A DNA stretch of 64,000 bases from Struthio camelus (Eukaryota > Chordata > Aves > Struthioniformes > Struthionidae): contig NC_090942.1 of NCBI RefSeq assembly GCF_040807025.1, positions 69,582,911-69,646,910 on the forward strand, given 5' to 3'. Position 1 is the first letter of the stretch, and each line of letters starts with the position of its first letter. The notes below the pieces were generated by a model that did no database searches, was not told the DNA's origin, and was given only the letters and a program-made list of their open reading frames with translations. Of this stretch, positions 63,500-64,000 are shown piece by piece. Made by a program: the position numbers and the translations under genes.

Positions 63500-64000
63500 T
63501 CAAAGGATGATCACACAAAGCTAACTCATGAATTTTATTTTAAGACATTATTGATTTCCTAAAAGGCAAAATAGATTTGAGAGGTTTCATTTCTCTAAAC
63601 TTGTGTAAGATATTTATTGTGTTTTCCACGTGGGAAACAATTAAATTGAGAAAAATAAAGAAAAGTACAGCAATTATGAGACGGATAAGAAGCTTGTTCA
63701 TGGGAAGACGTCAGTAAGTTGTGTGAAAGGGTGTGTTTTGATCTAGAGAGTGCTTAATTAGCTGAGTTCTTTAAGGACTGACCTCAAGACCAACGCTTAA
63801 TATTTTTGTTTATGGGCCTTGGCACAAATATTAGGAATGTGCTGATGAAATTTGCTGATGATGCAAAGTTGGCAGGCATCATGAATACGGAGGAGAATCT
63901 GGGTCTTGTCCGTCAGCTAATTTTGACTGCAGTAGTAAAGAAAAGGGTGACATCCAATAAAACAACATGAAGACCATCATTTGAGGTCTTGTATGAAAAA
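63500..64000 (+). mobile_element. Decayed CR1 LINE, reverse-transcriptase region
   Basis: The plus strand at 63,842-63,905 reads LMKFADDAKLAGIMNTEENL, containing the F-A-D-D catalytic motif of reverse transcriptases in the CR1 form. Just upstream 'cttaatatttttgtttatgg' fits the preceding LFNIFI-type block. Stops and indels show it is dead. Orientation matches the 62.15-kb fragment, so both may come from one insertion. Confidence 0.6.

Larger units (their letters stand above)
59735..64000 (+). other. WNT5B: WNT5B intron 3 (incomplete)
   Basis: Begins GTAAGATG and runs past the end of the window. It contains CR1-derived segments in its last 2 kb and otherwise unique AT-rich DNA. I searched for the next exon (codons for AVYKMADVACKC) and did not see it. 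Confidence 0.8.

Noticed and set aside
63193..63510. 105-codon plus-strand frame in WNT5B intron 3
   Set aside because: No similarity to a known family is recognised. It lies between CR1 fragments inside an intron and is too short to support alone.
59735..64000. WNT5B exon 4
   Set aside because: I looked for codons of AVYKMADVACKC and the CHGVSGSC block on the plus strand and found none, so the exon must lie past the window.
1..64000. CRISPR arrays, operons, prophage or plasmid features
   Set aside because: The window is vertebrate nuclear DNA with spliced genes. The only short direct repeats are microsatellites and one two-copy duplication.

Overview
The window looks like a bird chromosome segment, or less likely another archosaur. 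Two vertebrate genes can be read with confidence. The only clear young interspersed repeat is a 5'-truncated CR1 LINE 3' end, which is typical of birds and reptiles. Spacing is compact and repeat content is low. Old SINE remnants of the MIR/CORE type and palindromic MITE-like pieces are scattered through the non-coding DNA. Two features suggest the neighbourhood of human 12p13.33: a minus-strand FBXL14 and a plus-strand WNT5B. There, ERC1 lies on the far side of FBXL14, but I find no ERC1 coding exon here.

Layout. 1-22.6 kb: non-coding DNA with AT-rich simple sequence and SINE remnants, and no supported gene. 22.65-23.85 kb: a dense CpG island with no recognised gene attached; a possible small exon lies about 0.75 kb downstream at 24.58 kb. 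25.43-25.62 kb: CR1 3' end. 28.3-30.67 kb: probable FBXL14 3' UTR, read on the minus strand. 30,674-31,876: intact single-exon FBXL14 CDS of 400 aa (F-box plus leucine-rich repeats). Its leader and promoter lie in a GC-rich island reaching about 33.05 kb. 33.1-50.8 kb: intergenic. 50.83-52.25 kb: CpG island of WNT5B. Coding exons of WNT5B are at 51,993-52,072, 52,853-53,100 and 59,442-59,734. They splice in frame into the first 207 residues of a Wnt-5 protein. The remaining exons, including the one with the lipid-bearing serine, lie beyond base 64,000. Intron 2 carries a perfect 70-bp tandem duplication. The last 2 kb, in intron 3, contain decayed CR1 reverse-transcriptase sequence.

How the genes relate. 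FBXL14 is the substrate receptor of an SCF ubiquitin ligase known to destabilise Snail-family factors and other regulators. WNT5B is a secreted non-canonical Wnt ligand. Both act in cell movement and epithelial-mesenchymal change. Their closeness is old synteny; nothing in the sequence shows that they are regulated together.

I found no undescribed system that I can defend. The most checkable oddities are the gene-less CpG island, the exact 70-bp duplication, the splice-or-stop arrangement at the end of FBXL14, the short upstream ORFs in its leader, and a CCGGG-type pentanucleotide tract shared by all three CpG islands.
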